A stretch of DNA of 64,000 nucleotides from NCBI GenBank assembly GCA_039105265.1, contig JAPFFF010000001.1:1178001-1242000 (forward strand), given 5' to 3'. This DNA comes from Tritrichomonas musculus (taxonomy: Eukaryota > Parabasalia > Tritrichomonadida > Tritrichomonadidae). The position numbers and the translations under genes are program-made. Below the pieces are notes generated by a model. It searched no databases. It worked only from the letters and a program-made list of their open reading frames with translations, and was not told the origin of the DNA. Below, piece after piece: positions 46,445 through 54,151 of this stretch; within the stretch, counting starts at the first letter, position 1, and each line of letters opens with the position of its first letter.

Positions 46445-46732
46445 ATGTTGCCTACTCATAGTTTGAATCTACTCAAAGAAAATTTGAATAGTTCAATTGA
46501 TGAATTAATTAGACAAATACATACTGTTGAAGAATTAGATATAGAGATTATGAAATTGAAGAATGATCCTGATTATGAAAGTTTCCTAGAGGAATTAGAG
46601 AAAGAGAAACAAAAATATGAATCCAAAAAAGCTGAAGTAATTCAAAACACTCAAACCTTAATCAACTTCATCGAACAAAAAAAATCAACCACACCGAAAA
46701 AAATAAAATTATCAGTCATATTGAAAGAGTAA
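46445..46732 (+). CDS. 95-residue coiled-coil protein
   Basis: MLPTHSLNLLKENLNSSIDE begins an almost continuous heptad helix: LIRQIHTVEELDIEIMKL, then a FLEELEKEKQKYESKKAEV helix, with a basic tail (TTPKKIKLSVILKE). Convergent with the 101-residue gene, 19 bp apart. No family is recognised; it may pair with other coiled-coil products of the cluster. Confidence 0.72.
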   Translation: MLPTHSLNLLKENLNSSIDELIRQIHTVEELDIEIMKLKNDPDYESFLEELEKEKQKYESKKAEVIQNTQTLINFIEQKKSTTPKKIKLSVILKE

Positions 46733-46751
46733 AAAATTATTTTTTATTTAT

Positions 46752-47057
46752 TTAACCTTTGTTAATTATTTCTTGGAGTTCTTCCAATTTTTGTTTTAAT
46801 TCTAGTCGAGACGGATCAACCAATTTCTTGATTTCATTCATTTTCTTATTGAGAGCTTTCTGATATTTTTGGAATTGATATTGGAGGTTGATTTGTGAAA
46901 CCAGAATCTCCTGTAGGCCATCCATCGTTTCTTTTATTTTCTCCCTTGTTTCTTCCAAGCTGCCAATGTTCATTTTAAACATTTCATTTTGACTTTTTGA
47001 TTCTTCTATGGATTCATGCATTGTAGCCCAACCGTCGTCACTATCACTTGTTTGCAT
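46752..47057 (-). CDS. 101-residue coiled-coil protein
   Basis: The start at 47057 (MQTSDSDDGWATMHESIEES) is chosen because the upstream ATG at 47099 would place the promoter motif inside the gene. The rest is a heptad helix: SLEETREKIKETMDGLQE, then NLQYQFQKYQKALNKKM and a charged C-terminal helix. It is divergent from the secreted-protein gene at 47109. The function is unknown. Confidence 0.7.
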   Translation of the reverse strand: MQTSDSDDGWATMHESIEESKSQNEMFKMNIGSLEETREKIKETMDGLQEILVSQINLQYQFQKYQKALNKKMNEIKKLVDPSRLELKQKLEELQEIINKG

Positions 47058-47067
47058 TAATAAAAAA

Positions 47068-47085
47068 TGGTCTGACATAACCGTT
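47068..47085. promoter_or_regulatory. Promoter motif variant before coiled-coil and secreted-protein genes
   Basis: TGGTCTGACATAACCGTT is a two-base variant of the TGGTCTGTCAAAACCG motif. It lies between starts at 47057 (minus) and 47109 (plus). Confidence 0.58.
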
Positions 47086-47108
47086 TTAACCGCTTTCATT
47101 TTTATTAA

Positions 47109-47792
47109 ATGTTGGTTATCTTTTTGATACTCATTAATCGACCATCAATTGAAGGAATACCTGATAATGCTGAATGGATTTCTTGTTTTGATTGGGAAAT
47201 TGTTAATGGAAAATGGGATTCTGATATACCGAATGATGACTTAGAATGTTGGACAAATTCAGGATTAGCAAACAATTTAACACTTCAACAATCATTTACT
47301 GCTTGGAAATTTTGGATAATTGGTAAAAATCATACCTGGCATGGTGAGGCTGAACTTTTATGGAATTCTCAAAATTATCTCATCAATGAAAATTCCGAGA
47401 TCGCACAAGATTGGATAATTGTTTATGAATCAAATGAATTTCCACAAATGCTAACAAATATTATAATTAATGTTAAAGCTCATACATGCATTCAATTTCG
47501 AGGTATTGCATATTTAAGAAATGAATCACTTTCACCAACATTTAGCCCATCACGTTCACCATCTTTAACTCCAACAATAACTCCTAACCCTTTTTGCCCT
47601 GTACCAAGAATTGTAAAAATAAATCAATCTGAAGCAATTATTTTGAAACATTGCAAATTTTCAAATATAAAATCTTATGAACTTGGTGCAATTATTTTTA
47701 CTCAAAATTGTATCCTTCAAATTTGTAATTGCTACATTTCAAATATTTCTTCATTTGGCAATGGAGGAGCAATTCATTGGGAATTTAATTAA
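47109..47792 (+). CDS. 227-residue secreted protein with Pmp-like C-terminal repeats
   Basis: The N-terminus MLVIFLILINRPSIEGIPDN looks like a signal peptide. Residues 20-140 form a Trp-rich, probably beta-sandwich domain (AEWISCFDWEIVNGKWDS; HTWHGEAELLWN). A Ser/Pro/Thr linker (SPTFSPSRSPSLTPTITP) spans about 140-162. The C-terminal 60 residues, with SEAIILKHCKFSNI and a GNGGAIHWEF end, resemble the GGAI-type repeats of Pmp-like beta-helix surface proteins, which are numerous in trichomonads. It therefore looks like a host-derived surface protein cut to a short form and carried by the element. Its role could be at the cell surface or in the envelope; this is inference. Confidence 0.65.
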   Translation: MLVIFLILINRPSIEGIPDNAEWISCFDWEIVNGKWDSDIPNDDLECWTNSGLANNLTLQQSFTAWKFWIIGKNHTWHGEAELLWNSQNYLINENSEIAQDWIIVYESNEFPQMLTNIIINVKAHTCIQFRGIAYLRNESLSPTFSPSRSPSLTPTITPNPFCPVPRIVKINQSEAIILKHCKFSNIKSYELGAIIFTQNCILQICNCYISNISSFGNGGAIHWEFN

Positions 47793-47815
47793 ATAAATAA
47801 ACAAATTTAATTGAA

Positions 47816-48040
47816 TTAATATCTTTTGGCTTTGTTAATTGCATATTGTTGAATGTTTTTCATATAAATTCCATCATCTTCAGTATTGAAAATACAATCA
47901 TCAACAAATTTTTCATCCTCTATTTGGTAGATTAAAATAATTGCTTTTTCTACCCAATATGCTTTTTCTTCATCATCATTTGTTTTGAAATAATTAACTG
48001 TATATTGATTTAATTGCTGTAGTGCACTTGTCATTTTCAA
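47816..48040 (-). CDS. 74-residue small protein
   Basis: The frame reads MKMTSALQQLNQYTVNYFKT, an acidic DDEEKAYWVEKAIILIYQ helix, then DCIFNTEDDGIYMKNI and a basic end. It looks like a compact all-helical protein. It follows two other short minus-strand genes of similar size, suggesting a row of small regulators. No family is recognised. Confidence 0.62.
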   Translation of the reverse strand: MKMTSALQQLNQYTVNYFKTNDDEEKAYWVEKAIILIYQIEDEKFVDDCIFNTEDDGIYMKNIQQYAINKAKRY

Positions 48041-48095
48041 TAACTTTAAAAAAATTAAATAAACAAATTTAATTGAATTAATCTTTTTTTATTTA

Positions 48096-48356
48096 TTAAG
48101 GAGTAGTTAAAATTTTTTCTCTTGAATTGTAGATTTGAATCTTATTAAAGAAATCATGTTCAATCATTGTTGAGAAAACAAATGGTGTGTTTTGAACTTC
48201 TTTCTTAAATCGATCAAGATTGTTATTTTCAAGATCATTGATCATAACATTTAATTTGAACATGAAAAATAACTTTAAATGTCGGAAATCAGACACGATA
48301 TCATTTTTGAACAATTTTCTAAATTCTAATTCAAGGTCTTGTTCAGTAACAGTCAT
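48096..48356 (-). CDS. 86-residue helical protein
   Basis: MTVTEQDLELEFRKLFKNDI leads into a DFRHLKLFFMFKLNVMINDL helix and a polar tail (NKIQIYNSREKILTTP). The leader contains CGGTTTTTAACCGC, a degenerate relative of the cluster's promoter motif. It lies in a tandem row with genes of similar length. Unknown function. Confidence 0.64.
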   Translation of the reverse strand: MTVTEQDLELEFRKLFKNDIVSDFRHLKLFFMFKLNVMINDLENNNLDRFKKEVQNTPFVFSTMIEHDFFNKIQIYNSREKILTTP

Positions 48357-48390
48357 AAATAAAAATGAAAGCGGTTAAAAACGGTTATGT

Positions 48391-48654
48391 TTATTTATTA
48401 TTTAACGTTTCTTCCAATTTTTGGAAATTCTTTCTGTTGGAAGTTGCTAAAATCCCAACTGTTATTAGTAAAGAATGTAATTGTTCTTGTCTCTCTGGAC
48501 GAGAATCATTTTTTAAATCAATTTCTTGATCAAAGAATTCCTCAGTCATTTTGATCATTTGATCACAAGTTTTTTCAATTTCACCTCTAGTGAATTTTAA
48601 TAAATTTATTAATTCTTTTTGTTTTTCACTAGGTAAACTTTGTTGGCCTTGCAT
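48391..48654 (-). CDS. 87-residue coiled-coil protein
   Basis: MQGQQSLPSEKQKELINLLK begins a charged helix to about residue 50 (IEKTCDQMIKMTEEFFDQEI). A basic break (DSRPERQEQ) precedes a second helix, LHSLLITVGILATSNRKNF. Two helices with a turn would fold as a hairpin. No family is recognised. Confidence 0.66.
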   Translation of the reverse strand: MQGQQSLPSEKQKELINLLKFTRGEIEKTCDQMIKMTEEFFDQEIDLKNDSRPERQEQLHSLLITVGILATSNRKNFQKLEETLNNK

Positions 48655-48757
48655 TTAAAAAAATGAACTTTTTGAGAATAAAAATTTTTATACAAAATTT
48701 TAGCTGGACATTTATGAAAAATTTTTATTAAACTTTTTGTGAGTGAAAATTTCTGTT

Positions 48758-48799
48758 GGTGCGCACTTAGTGTACACCAGGTGCGCACTTAGTGTACAC
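48758..48799. repeat. Two tandem 20-bp palindrome-bearing units, period 22 bp
   Basis: GGTGCGCACTTAGTGTACAC occurs at 48758-48777 and again at 48780-48799. Each unit contains the palindromes GTGCGCAC and GTGTACAC. This G+C-rich, symmetric block stands out in A+T-rich sequence and lies just after the stop of the 178-residue gene. A protein-binding site, origin element or 3' processing signal are all possible. Confidence 0.8.
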
Positions 48800-48801
48800 T
48801 A

Positions 48802-49338
48802 TCAAAATTTTTCCTTTTTAATTTTATAAATGGTTCGATAAACTCCACAAATTTTTCTTCTTTTATTTTTAAAATATTTTTTAACATTTCTTAATAATCC
48901 AAAACTTTGCTTTGAAATATCTGTATTAAAAAATTGATTGTACAAATAGACAATTTCGTCACTTGGATATTCTCTATTTTTATCAAGAGTTTTCAAAAAA
49001 TCTTCAAAACAATTTCTTTTGTTGAGTCTTGTCTCTAATTCATCTCCCCAATCTGGAGGTCTTGGATTTCCATGACGGTTTGGATTTGCTGGATGTTCTT
49101 CTAATTGTTTTTCTACAATTTGATTAATTCCTGCATAAAATTCTTCTTCGTTTGGAGACGTTGATGTATTTATTGGTTGAGGTTCATTAAAATCACGGTC
49201 GATTTCCCATTCATCAATTTCATTATTGACAACAAAGTTTTGAAAACTATTATTTAAATTTTGCATGTTTGGTGATAATTGATATTGAGGTGAACCCCCA
49301 GTTGAATAGTGTAGAGGTAATTCATTATCACTTGACAT
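48802..49338 (-). CDS. 178-residue protein, disordered N-terminus and basic C-terminus
   Basis: The first 90 residues are low-complexity and polar (QYQLSPNMQNLNNSFQNF; NTSTSPNEEEFYAG). A basic, folded C-terminal part follows: RPPDWGDELETRLNKRNCF, then KTLDKNREYPSDEIVYLYNQ, ending in KKYFKNKRRKICGVYRTIYK, rich in Lys/Arg. It is divergent from the helicase with start codons 51 bp apart (49338 and 49390). It could bind nucleic acid through the basic tail, and may act with the helicase; no family is recognised. Confidence 0.68.
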   Translation of the reverse strand: MSSDNELPLHYSTGGSPQYQLSPNMQNLNNSFQNFVVNNEIDEWEIDRDFNEPQPINTSTSPNEEEFYAGINQIVEKQLEEHPANPNRHGNPRPPDWGDELETRLNKRNCFEDFLKTLDKNREYPSDEIVYLYNQFFNTDISKQSFGLLRNVKKYFKNKRRKICGVYRTIYKIKKEKF

Positions 49339-49353
49339 TTAATTAAAAAATGA

Positions 49354-49372
49354 AAAACGGTTTTGACAGTCA
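49354..49372 (+). promoter_or_regulatory. Promoter motif before the helicase gene
   Basis: AAAACGGTTTTGACAGTCAC is followed by TTTTATTTTTGTATCG and the ATG at 49390. Both the GGTTTTGACA core and a TCACTTTT initiator-like sequence are present. Confidence 0.66.
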
Positions 49373-49389
49373 CTTTTATTTTTGTATCG

Positions 49390-51099
49390 ATGAATCAACC
49401 AACCTTCCTCTCTGATGATTTCTTAATTCCAGAAGCTAGACAAATGGAAAATATAAATGAGAATGTCTTTCCTCAATATCAAGGTCAAGAGTTTCATGAT
49501 CGTGATTTTCAAATAAATACAAATCTCATTGAATTGTTTCCTGATGATGTTGTTGGATTGTTAAATTTATTTGAACCAACACTTGAAAATTTAAATAATT
49601 CTATCAAATATATATTTCGTTCTCCATATAATTCTAACCATTTGTATAATACTGTGAAAAATTGGTACTTATCTAATCAAGAAAATTCTGAACAAGATCT
49701 TCAAGCAATTTGTAGTCAAGAAAATCATCCAGAAGTTTCAAATCATTGGATCTTCCCAATTTTGAATGCACTCTCAGAATCTCAAAGAAATGTTATTTGG
49801 GAGAAATATTTCAATAATACAATTAACCAATTTGTTCAAATTGATTTTGGTGAAGATTGTTCAATAATCTCATTTAAAAATAAGAATTATGAAAGAAAAT
49901 ATTCTTCTACTGGAATTCGTGTTGGGGATTTCTTTACTGATTTCAAAAAAGTTTGTTGTTATATTCAACTAGACAATATCTTCATAATTAAACAATCAAA
50001 TACGTTAGAAATGTTAAATCCTACTCAATTTGCACCAATATTGAAAAATATTAAATTAGGGTATTCAAAAGTTGGTAAAAATACAAAGAAAGCAATTACT
50101 GCATTTGATGTTGTTTCCTTTGGGAAGAATACGGATTTCATTACTTATGAATCAATGAAATTCTATTCCGAAGATCCAAACATTTTTTCATATTTTCATT
50201 GGTATCCTTATTCAAGATTAATTCTTTGTACACAAAATGTGATTCAACCATATTTGGATCATATTTTTATAGTTATTGCAAATTCTAATCAAGAATTATA
50301 TGATTATATCATTAAATGGATTTCATTTATTTTTCAACATCCAGATGGTAAAACAGGTACTGCATTAGTTATTATTGGTCACCCAGGTTGTGGGAAAAAT
50401 ACATTTACGGACACTATTTGTTTATTATTAGGTGAATATTCTGATCCAAATGCAAACTTTGATAATATTACAAGCAATTTTAATTTACAAATCTTAAACA
50501 AAAAATTATTGGTATGCTCAGAAAAGGAAGATATTAATAAAAACGATCGAAAATATCTTAAACAACATGAAAGATTAAAAACGTTAATCACAGAAAGATT
50601 CGCTACTATTGAAGGAAAACATAGAAATACTGAATCTAAAGAAAATGTTGCCAATTTCATCTTCTTATCAAACAATCCTGCTCCTATTCGAATTGATGAA
50701 CACGATAGAAGATTTGTTGTTACAAATTGTTATCCAATGAAAGGTCAAGACTATTTCGCACCTTTACATAATCTTATTAAGACACAAGATTTCAAAAACA
50801 ATTTAATTACTTTTTTCTTGACAGTTGATTTATCAAATTTCTATCCAGCACAATTTCCTACAACTGAGGCAAGAATGAATTTAATGAACTTTTCAAAATC
50901 TCCTGAAAAATTATTTATTGAGGAAAACTTACAAAAATTCAGAAATGGTTATGTAGCTTTTGAAGCCTGGACTGAATTTAAAAAATGGGCAAAAGCAAAA
51001 AATTTCAGATCCATCACTTATCAAGAATTTCACCAAAAAATTTTACAAGACTGCTCATTCAATAATAATAATAATGATAAGAAATATAGATTAAGGTAA
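49390..51099 (+). CDS. Superfamily 3 helicase, D5-like/primase-associated type
   Basis: This 569-residue protein would unwind DNA during replication. The Walker A is GHPGCGKNTF at about residue 330. The region with KLLVCSEKEDINKND near 375 fits the Walker B/B' area. FIFLSNNPAPI near 422 is the sensor-1/motif C Asn, and the following DEHDRRFVV holds a probable Arg finger near 440. This order is the SF3 pattern of D5-like and DUF5906 helicases. The N-terminal 300 residues may be a primase-like or adaptor part; I see no clear primase motif. The in-frame TTG at 49363 is rejected because it falls in the promoter; the ATG at 49390 follows an initiator-like TCACTTTT. Strongly supports a replication module. 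Confidence 0.88.
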   Translation: MNQPTFLSDDFLIPEARQMENINENVFPQYQGQEFHDRDFQINTNLIELFPDDVVGLLNLFEPTLENLNNSIKYIFRSPYNSNHLYNTVKNWYLSNQENSEQDLQAICSQENHPEVSNHWIFPILNALSESQRNVIWEKYFNNTINQFVQIDFGEDCSIISFKNKNYERKYSSTGIRVGDFFTDFKKVCCYIQLDNIFIIKQSNTLEMLNPTQFAPILKNIKLGYSKVGKNTKKAITAFDVVSFGKNTDFITYESMKFYSEDPNIFSYFHWYPYSRLILCTQNVIQPYLDHIFIVIANSNQELYDYIIKWISFIFQHPDGKTGTALVIIGHPGCGKNTFTDTICLLLGEYSDPNANFDNITSNFNLQILNKKLLVCSEKEDINKNDRKYLKQHERLKTLITERFATIEGKHRNTESKENVANFIFLSNNPAPIRIDEHDRRFVVTNCYPMKGQDYFAPLHNLIKTQDFKNNLITFFLTVDLSNFYPAQFPTTEARMNLMNFSKSPEKLFIEENLQKFRNGYVAFEAWTEFKKWAKAKNFRSITYQEFHQKILQDCSFNNNNNDKKYRLR

Positions 51100-51102
51100 C
51101 TT

Positions 51103-51300
51103 TTATTTAATTAATTCTTTTCTTAAAAGTTCAATTTCTTTTTCTACTTTGTCTCTTTCTCTTCGTAAATCCATTAATTTTCTAAAATCTTTATCATCAT
51201 AAACCCTTTGATTACCAATAATCCCTGCCTTTTTTTCGATGTCATTTATTTGTTCATCTAAGATATCCCATTTCTCGTAAGCTTTTTCCAATTTAGACAT
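51103..51300 (-). CDS. 65-residue coiled-coil protein
   Basis: MSKLEKAYEKWDILDEQIND and LRRERDKVEKEIELLRKEL form two heptad helices. The opening MSKLE is shared with the next gene, which has nearly the same leader, so the pair could be an old duplicate. The gene is convergent with the helicase and 3 bp from its stop. Confidence 0.7.
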   Translation of the reverse strand: MSKLEKAYEKWDILDEQINDIEKKAGIIGNQRVYDDKDFRKLMDLRRERDKVEKEIELLRKELIK

Positions 51301-51313
51301 GAAAACAAAAATA

Positions 51314-51334
51314 AAAGTGAAGTGTCAAAACTGC
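51314..51334 (-). promoter_or_regulatory. Promoter motif before the 65-residue gene
   Basis: On the plus strand this reads AAGTGAAGTGTCAAAACTGC. A nearly identical copy, 51607-51626, precedes the next gene, so both genes share the motif and spacing. Confidence 0.62.
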
Positions 51335-51342
51335 TTTTTTAT

Positions 51343-51591
51343 TTAAGACTTTGAAATTTTAAAGAGTTGTTGACGGATTTCTTGAAGTTCACTTTGTAAT
51401 CGATACCATTCTTGCTTATCTTCAGGATTCAAGGCTGAGATGTTATGACACATCTTTCCATACTCATTTTCAATCTCTGGTGCTTTCATCAAGAGTTGAC
51501 GTCTTTGTTTTTCTTTTTCGTCCATTACTTTCATTAGATTTTCGATTTGTTCCTCTTCTATTTTTTCTTGTTTATCTTCCAATTTAGACAT
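51343..51591 (-). CDS. 82-residue coiled-coil protein
   Basis: MSKLEDKQEKIEEEQIENLM begins a charged helix. A middle MCHNISALNPEDKQEWYRLQ segment leads to a second helix (SELQEIRQQLFKISKS). It shares the MSKLE start and leader with its downstream neighbour. The likely fold is a helical hairpin. Unknown role. Confidence 0.7.
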   Translation of the reverse strand: MSKLEDKQEKIEEEQIENLMKVMDEKEKQRRQLLMKAPEIENEYGKMCHNISALNPEDKQEWYRLQSELQEIRQQLFKISKS

Positions 51592-51606
51592 GAAAACAAA
51601 AAATAA

Positions 51607-51626
51607 AAGTGAAGTGTCAAAACTGC
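51607..51626 (-). promoter_or_regulatory. Promoter motif before the 82-residue gene
   Basis: AAGTGAAGTGTCAAAACTGC on the plus strand, 16 bp from the start codon of the 82-residue gene at 51591. Same motif family as 46411-46430. Confidence 0.62.
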
Positions 51627-51635
51627 TTTTTTTAT

Positions 51636-51950
51636 TTAAAGTTCGTTAATATCTTGGATTTCAGCAATTTTTGCTTCTGCAATTTTGTCTTTTAACTTTA
51701 GAATTTCCAAGTCATAGATTTCTTCATCAAATCTGCATTGAATCAATCGAGATTTTACCTTTTCATCATCTTTATTAGAGTCCTGACAAAATGGAATTGG
51801 ATCACCTTCTCGATACATTAATCGATAACCACATGAGATTTGGAAGTTCTCTCTTATTCTTTCAAACTCTATCTCATTCTCTTCTTTTTGTTCGAGAACT
51901 CTTATCAATTTTTGCTCTAATTGTTTAGAGACAAGAACACTTTCTGACAT
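51636..51950 (-). CDS. 104-residue coiled-coil protein
   Basis: The start MSESVLVSKQLEQKLIRVLE is chosen over an in-frame ATG at 51971, which would put the promoter area inside the gene. A first heptad helix is followed by CGYRLMYREGDPIPFCQDSN and a final helix of IYDLEILKLKDKIAEAKI type. Two Cys flank the break. Divergent from the integrase, start codons 57 bp apart. Confidence 0.68.
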   Translation of the reverse strand: MSESVLVSKQLEQKLIRVLEQKEENEIEFERIRENFQISCGYRLMYREGDPIPFCQDSNKDDEKVKSRLIQCRFDEEIYDLEILKLKDKIAEAKIAEIQDINEL

Positions 51951-51973
51951 TATCAAGAAAACAAATAACATTA

Positions 51974-51991
51974 TGGTCCGTCAAAACCGCT
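51974..51991. promoter_or_regulatory. Promoter motif between coiled-coil gene and integrase
   Basis: TGGTCCGTCAAAACCGCT lies between divergent starts at 51950 and 52008. Its reverse complement is nearly the motif at 40822-40838. Confidence 0.66.
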
Positions 51992-52007
51992 CTTTATTGA
52001 AATTTAA

Positions 52008-53396
52008 ATGTTATCGTCAGAAGGTGAAAAATTAATGAATTATTTAGAAAAGAAAGCTTATCAAAAGAAATTAATAATGCCAAATGAAGCTAGAAATTAT
52101 AAAGGTTATCAAAAAGATTTTGTAACTGATGATGAATTTGAACAAATTTATAACGCTTATTCAGAATTTCGAAAAGTATTATCTGAATCATTACCTGTAA
52201 TCACAGATGAAAAAATTCCTGATGATGAATTAAGTTTTGAAGAAAAAATTGAGAACCATGTAATTAATAATTTGCATAATGAAAATATTCGTACTTTTCC
52301 TGAATTTGAAAAATTGACCTCTGGATGGAAAAAAGGTAAAGATAAATATACTATGGAAGAATGGTATGAAATATATATTACAAAAATTATGGAACAACCA
52401 GGAATGATAGTTGAATTCAAAGGTAAAACAAATGTACCTGATATTGCATTTAGAAATAAAAATAAAAGACATGTATTATTAAAACAATTTGAAAAAGTTA
52501 TTGAGCCAAATTATGTTTCTGAAGATGATTATGTTCAAAAGAAACAATTTCCAACTAATAAGAATAAAAAATATTATTTACATAAATTATGTGAACCTGG
52601 TACTTATTTAATTGATATTATGTTTGAAAAAAATGTTGGGTACTTAATTTGTATAGAAGCCAATAGTCGATATTTATATGCAATTCCTTTAGGTAGAGAA
52701 TGTTTTGGTGATATAAATAAAATTATGACTGCTGGACAAAAAACATCTATTTCAATAACAAAAGCTTTAAATACTTTATTTCAACAAGGAATGAAACCTA
52801 AAATATTGACCGGAGATGGTGAAAAAGGTTTTTGTTCTCAAGAAACAATAAATTTTTTAAACTCAAATGGAATTAAATGGGAACCTGTTGATAGAATGGA
52901 TGATTATCATTATCCATCATTTTTACGAAAACCAGGTGAAAAACAAACAACTAGCCCATTACATTCTTCATTAGGTATAGTTGATAGAATTATTAGAACT
53001 TTGAGAGATATGGCTTTTGAAGTTCAACGAGAAATCTCCCCTGAAATATTAAAAGAATTAGTTGTTCAATATAATAATGCCCCACACTTAACTTTGTCAA
53101 AATATGCAGGTATGAATGTTTCCCCTAGTCAAATGCAAAATAATTCTGATTTATATACTTTTATTTGTAGACGAATTTCTCAAGCTAATTATAATGTTTC
53201 TGCTCAAAAAGGTTATAATTTAAAAGAAAACCAAGAAGTAATTGTATATAATAATAAAGACACTCTTAAAAAAAGACGATCAATAACTCAACCTGGTAGA
53301 TTTTTTGTAAAAGGTTTTCAAAATGGTAAATATTTAATACAAGATCTTAAAGGAAATACTCAAATATTACCTCGTTATAGATTAGATCCTATTTGA
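52008..53396 (+). CDS. DDE-type (rve) integrase of Polinton type
   Basis: This 462-residue protein would join the element's ends to target DNA. An N-terminal 190-residue region is Lys-rich and helical. The catalytic core follows: LIDIMFEKNVGYLIC with Asp near 203, KILTGDGEKGFCSQETINFL with Asp near 270, and LGIVDRIIRTLRDM near 323-336, the third catalytic region with the RTLRD context seen in other Polinton integrases. After the core, a beta-rich tail (GRFFVKGFQNGKYLIQDLKG) resembles the SH3- or chromodomain-like end of this family. Its product should generate the short target duplication seen at the element's ends. Preceded by a shared promoter motif. Confidence 0.9.
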   Translation: MLSSEGEKLMNYLEKKAYQKKLIMPNEARNYKGYQKDFVTDDEFEQIYNAYSEFRKVLSESLPVITDEKIPDDELSFEEKIENHVINNLHNENIRTFPEFEKLTSGWKKGKDKYTMEEWYEIYITKIMEQPGMIVEFKGKTNVPDIAFRNKNKRHVLLKQFEKVIEPNYVSEDDYVQKKQFPTNKNKKYYLHKLCEPGTYLIDIMFEKNVGYLICIEANSRYLYAIPLGRECFGDINKIMTAGQKTSISITKALNTLFQQGMKPKILTGDGEKGFCSQETINFLNSNGIKWEPVDRMDDYHYPSFLRKPGEKQTTSPLHSSLGIVDRIIRTLRDMAFEVQREISPEILKELVVQYNNAPHLTLSKYAGMNVSPSQMQNNSDLYTFICRRISQANYNVSAQKGYNLKENQEVIVYNNKDTLKKRRSITQPGRFFVKGFQNGKYLIQDLKGNTQILPRYRLDPI

Positions 53397-53784
53397 ATTG
53401 TCAGAAAATGCAATAAAAATAAAAGGGGTGTCAAAAAATGCATATTTATATTTTCCCTTTATATTATAATATTATTTATATTTTTAATAATAAAGATTAT
53501 ATTTATTAAAATATTCATAAAAGGTTCAATAATTTTCAAGATATTTTTGAGACAAATTGTTTACCCCCATATTCAATTTTTCATGTATTGAATTTTTTAA
53601 AATTTGAAATACATATATCTTGGAAAATAATGGACCTTTTTCGAAGATTATGATATTTTTAAGGTTTTCAAGGTCGTAGAATTCAAATATCACAATTAGA
53701 AATCTTAAAAATGAATTGTCAAAAAATGCAAAAAATAAAAAGAGTGTCAAAAAATGCAGTAAATTGAATTGTTTATTTAATTAA
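53397..53784. promoter_or_regulatory. A+T-rich spacer bracketed by TGTCAAAAAATGCA repeats
   Basis: No convincing gene is seen in these 388 bp. TGTCA(A/G)AAAATGCA occurs four times: near 53400, 53430, 53718 and 53745. They form two pairs, one at each edge, with A or G-rich spacers (AATAAAAATAAAAGGGG and AAAAATAAAAAGAG). Between them lie 270 bp of very A+T-rich DNA. The motif start TGTCAAAA matches the promoter motif's core. It may be a regulatory or origin-like site. Confidence 0.5.
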
Positions 53785-54063
53785 TTATTTCCTTTCGTTC
53801 CAGCGTTTGAGATTTTTCAAACCTGCCTTTAATTCATCAATGAAGAAGCATTCAAGTTCGTCAGCTTTTTCTTCATTTGTGGTATCTCCATCATTCATTA
53901 TCACACGAACATCATCAATGTGATTCATATTGGCTGCAGCTTCTTGGAGCATATATGCCATTTTTTCTCTTTGATCAAGATCATCAGAAATAGTCCTCCA
54001 TTCATGAACACTATCAAGAGCTTCGACAACTTCGAGTAAGTGTTGGATCGTACGGGCTTCCAT
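53785..54063 (-). CDS. 92-residue acidic protein
   Basis: The start MEARTIQHLLEVVEALDSVH is chosen because an earlier ATG at 54093 lies in a copy of the TCATCACATCA promoter. The protein is helical and acidic (REKMAYMLQEAAANMNHI; DGDTTNEEKADELECFF), ending in a basic helix (LKAGLKNLKRWNERK). It sits next to the motif-rich spacer after the integrase. No family is recognised. Confidence 0.68.
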   Translation of the reverse strand: MEARTIQHLLEVVEALDSVHEWRTISDDLDQREKMAYMLQEAAANMNHIDDVRVIMNDGDTTNEEKADELECFFIDELKAGLKNLKRWNERK

Positions 54064-54125
54064 GCTTGTATAAAAATGATGTGATGACCTCACGAGAAAA
54101 AATTAGATTTTTTGGTTAACGGTCG
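54064..54125 (-). promoter_or_regulatory. Half copy of the terminal promoter cassette
   Basis: On the minus strand, GAGGTCATCACATCATTTTTAT precedes the ATG at 54063 after AAAAATTAG-type sequence. This is one side of the 144-bp terminal cassette, showing that the half-unit works in other places. Confidence 0.6.
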
Positions 54126-54151
54126 CCTAGTGAAAAAGTTCATTTTTTTTA

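Noticed and set aside
48758-48799. CRISPR-like repeat
   Set aside because: Only two units occur, separated by two bases, with no spacers and no associated genes; the context is eukaryotic.
49363-49389. TTG start for the helicase
   Set aside because: The codons fall in the promoter motif and initiator-like sequence; the ATG at 49390 is better placed.
53526-53750. 74-codon minus-strand frame in the spacer after the integrase
   Set aside because: It crosses the repeated TGTCAAAAAATGCA motifs and has Phe/Leu/Ile composition expected of A+T-rich non-coding DNA.
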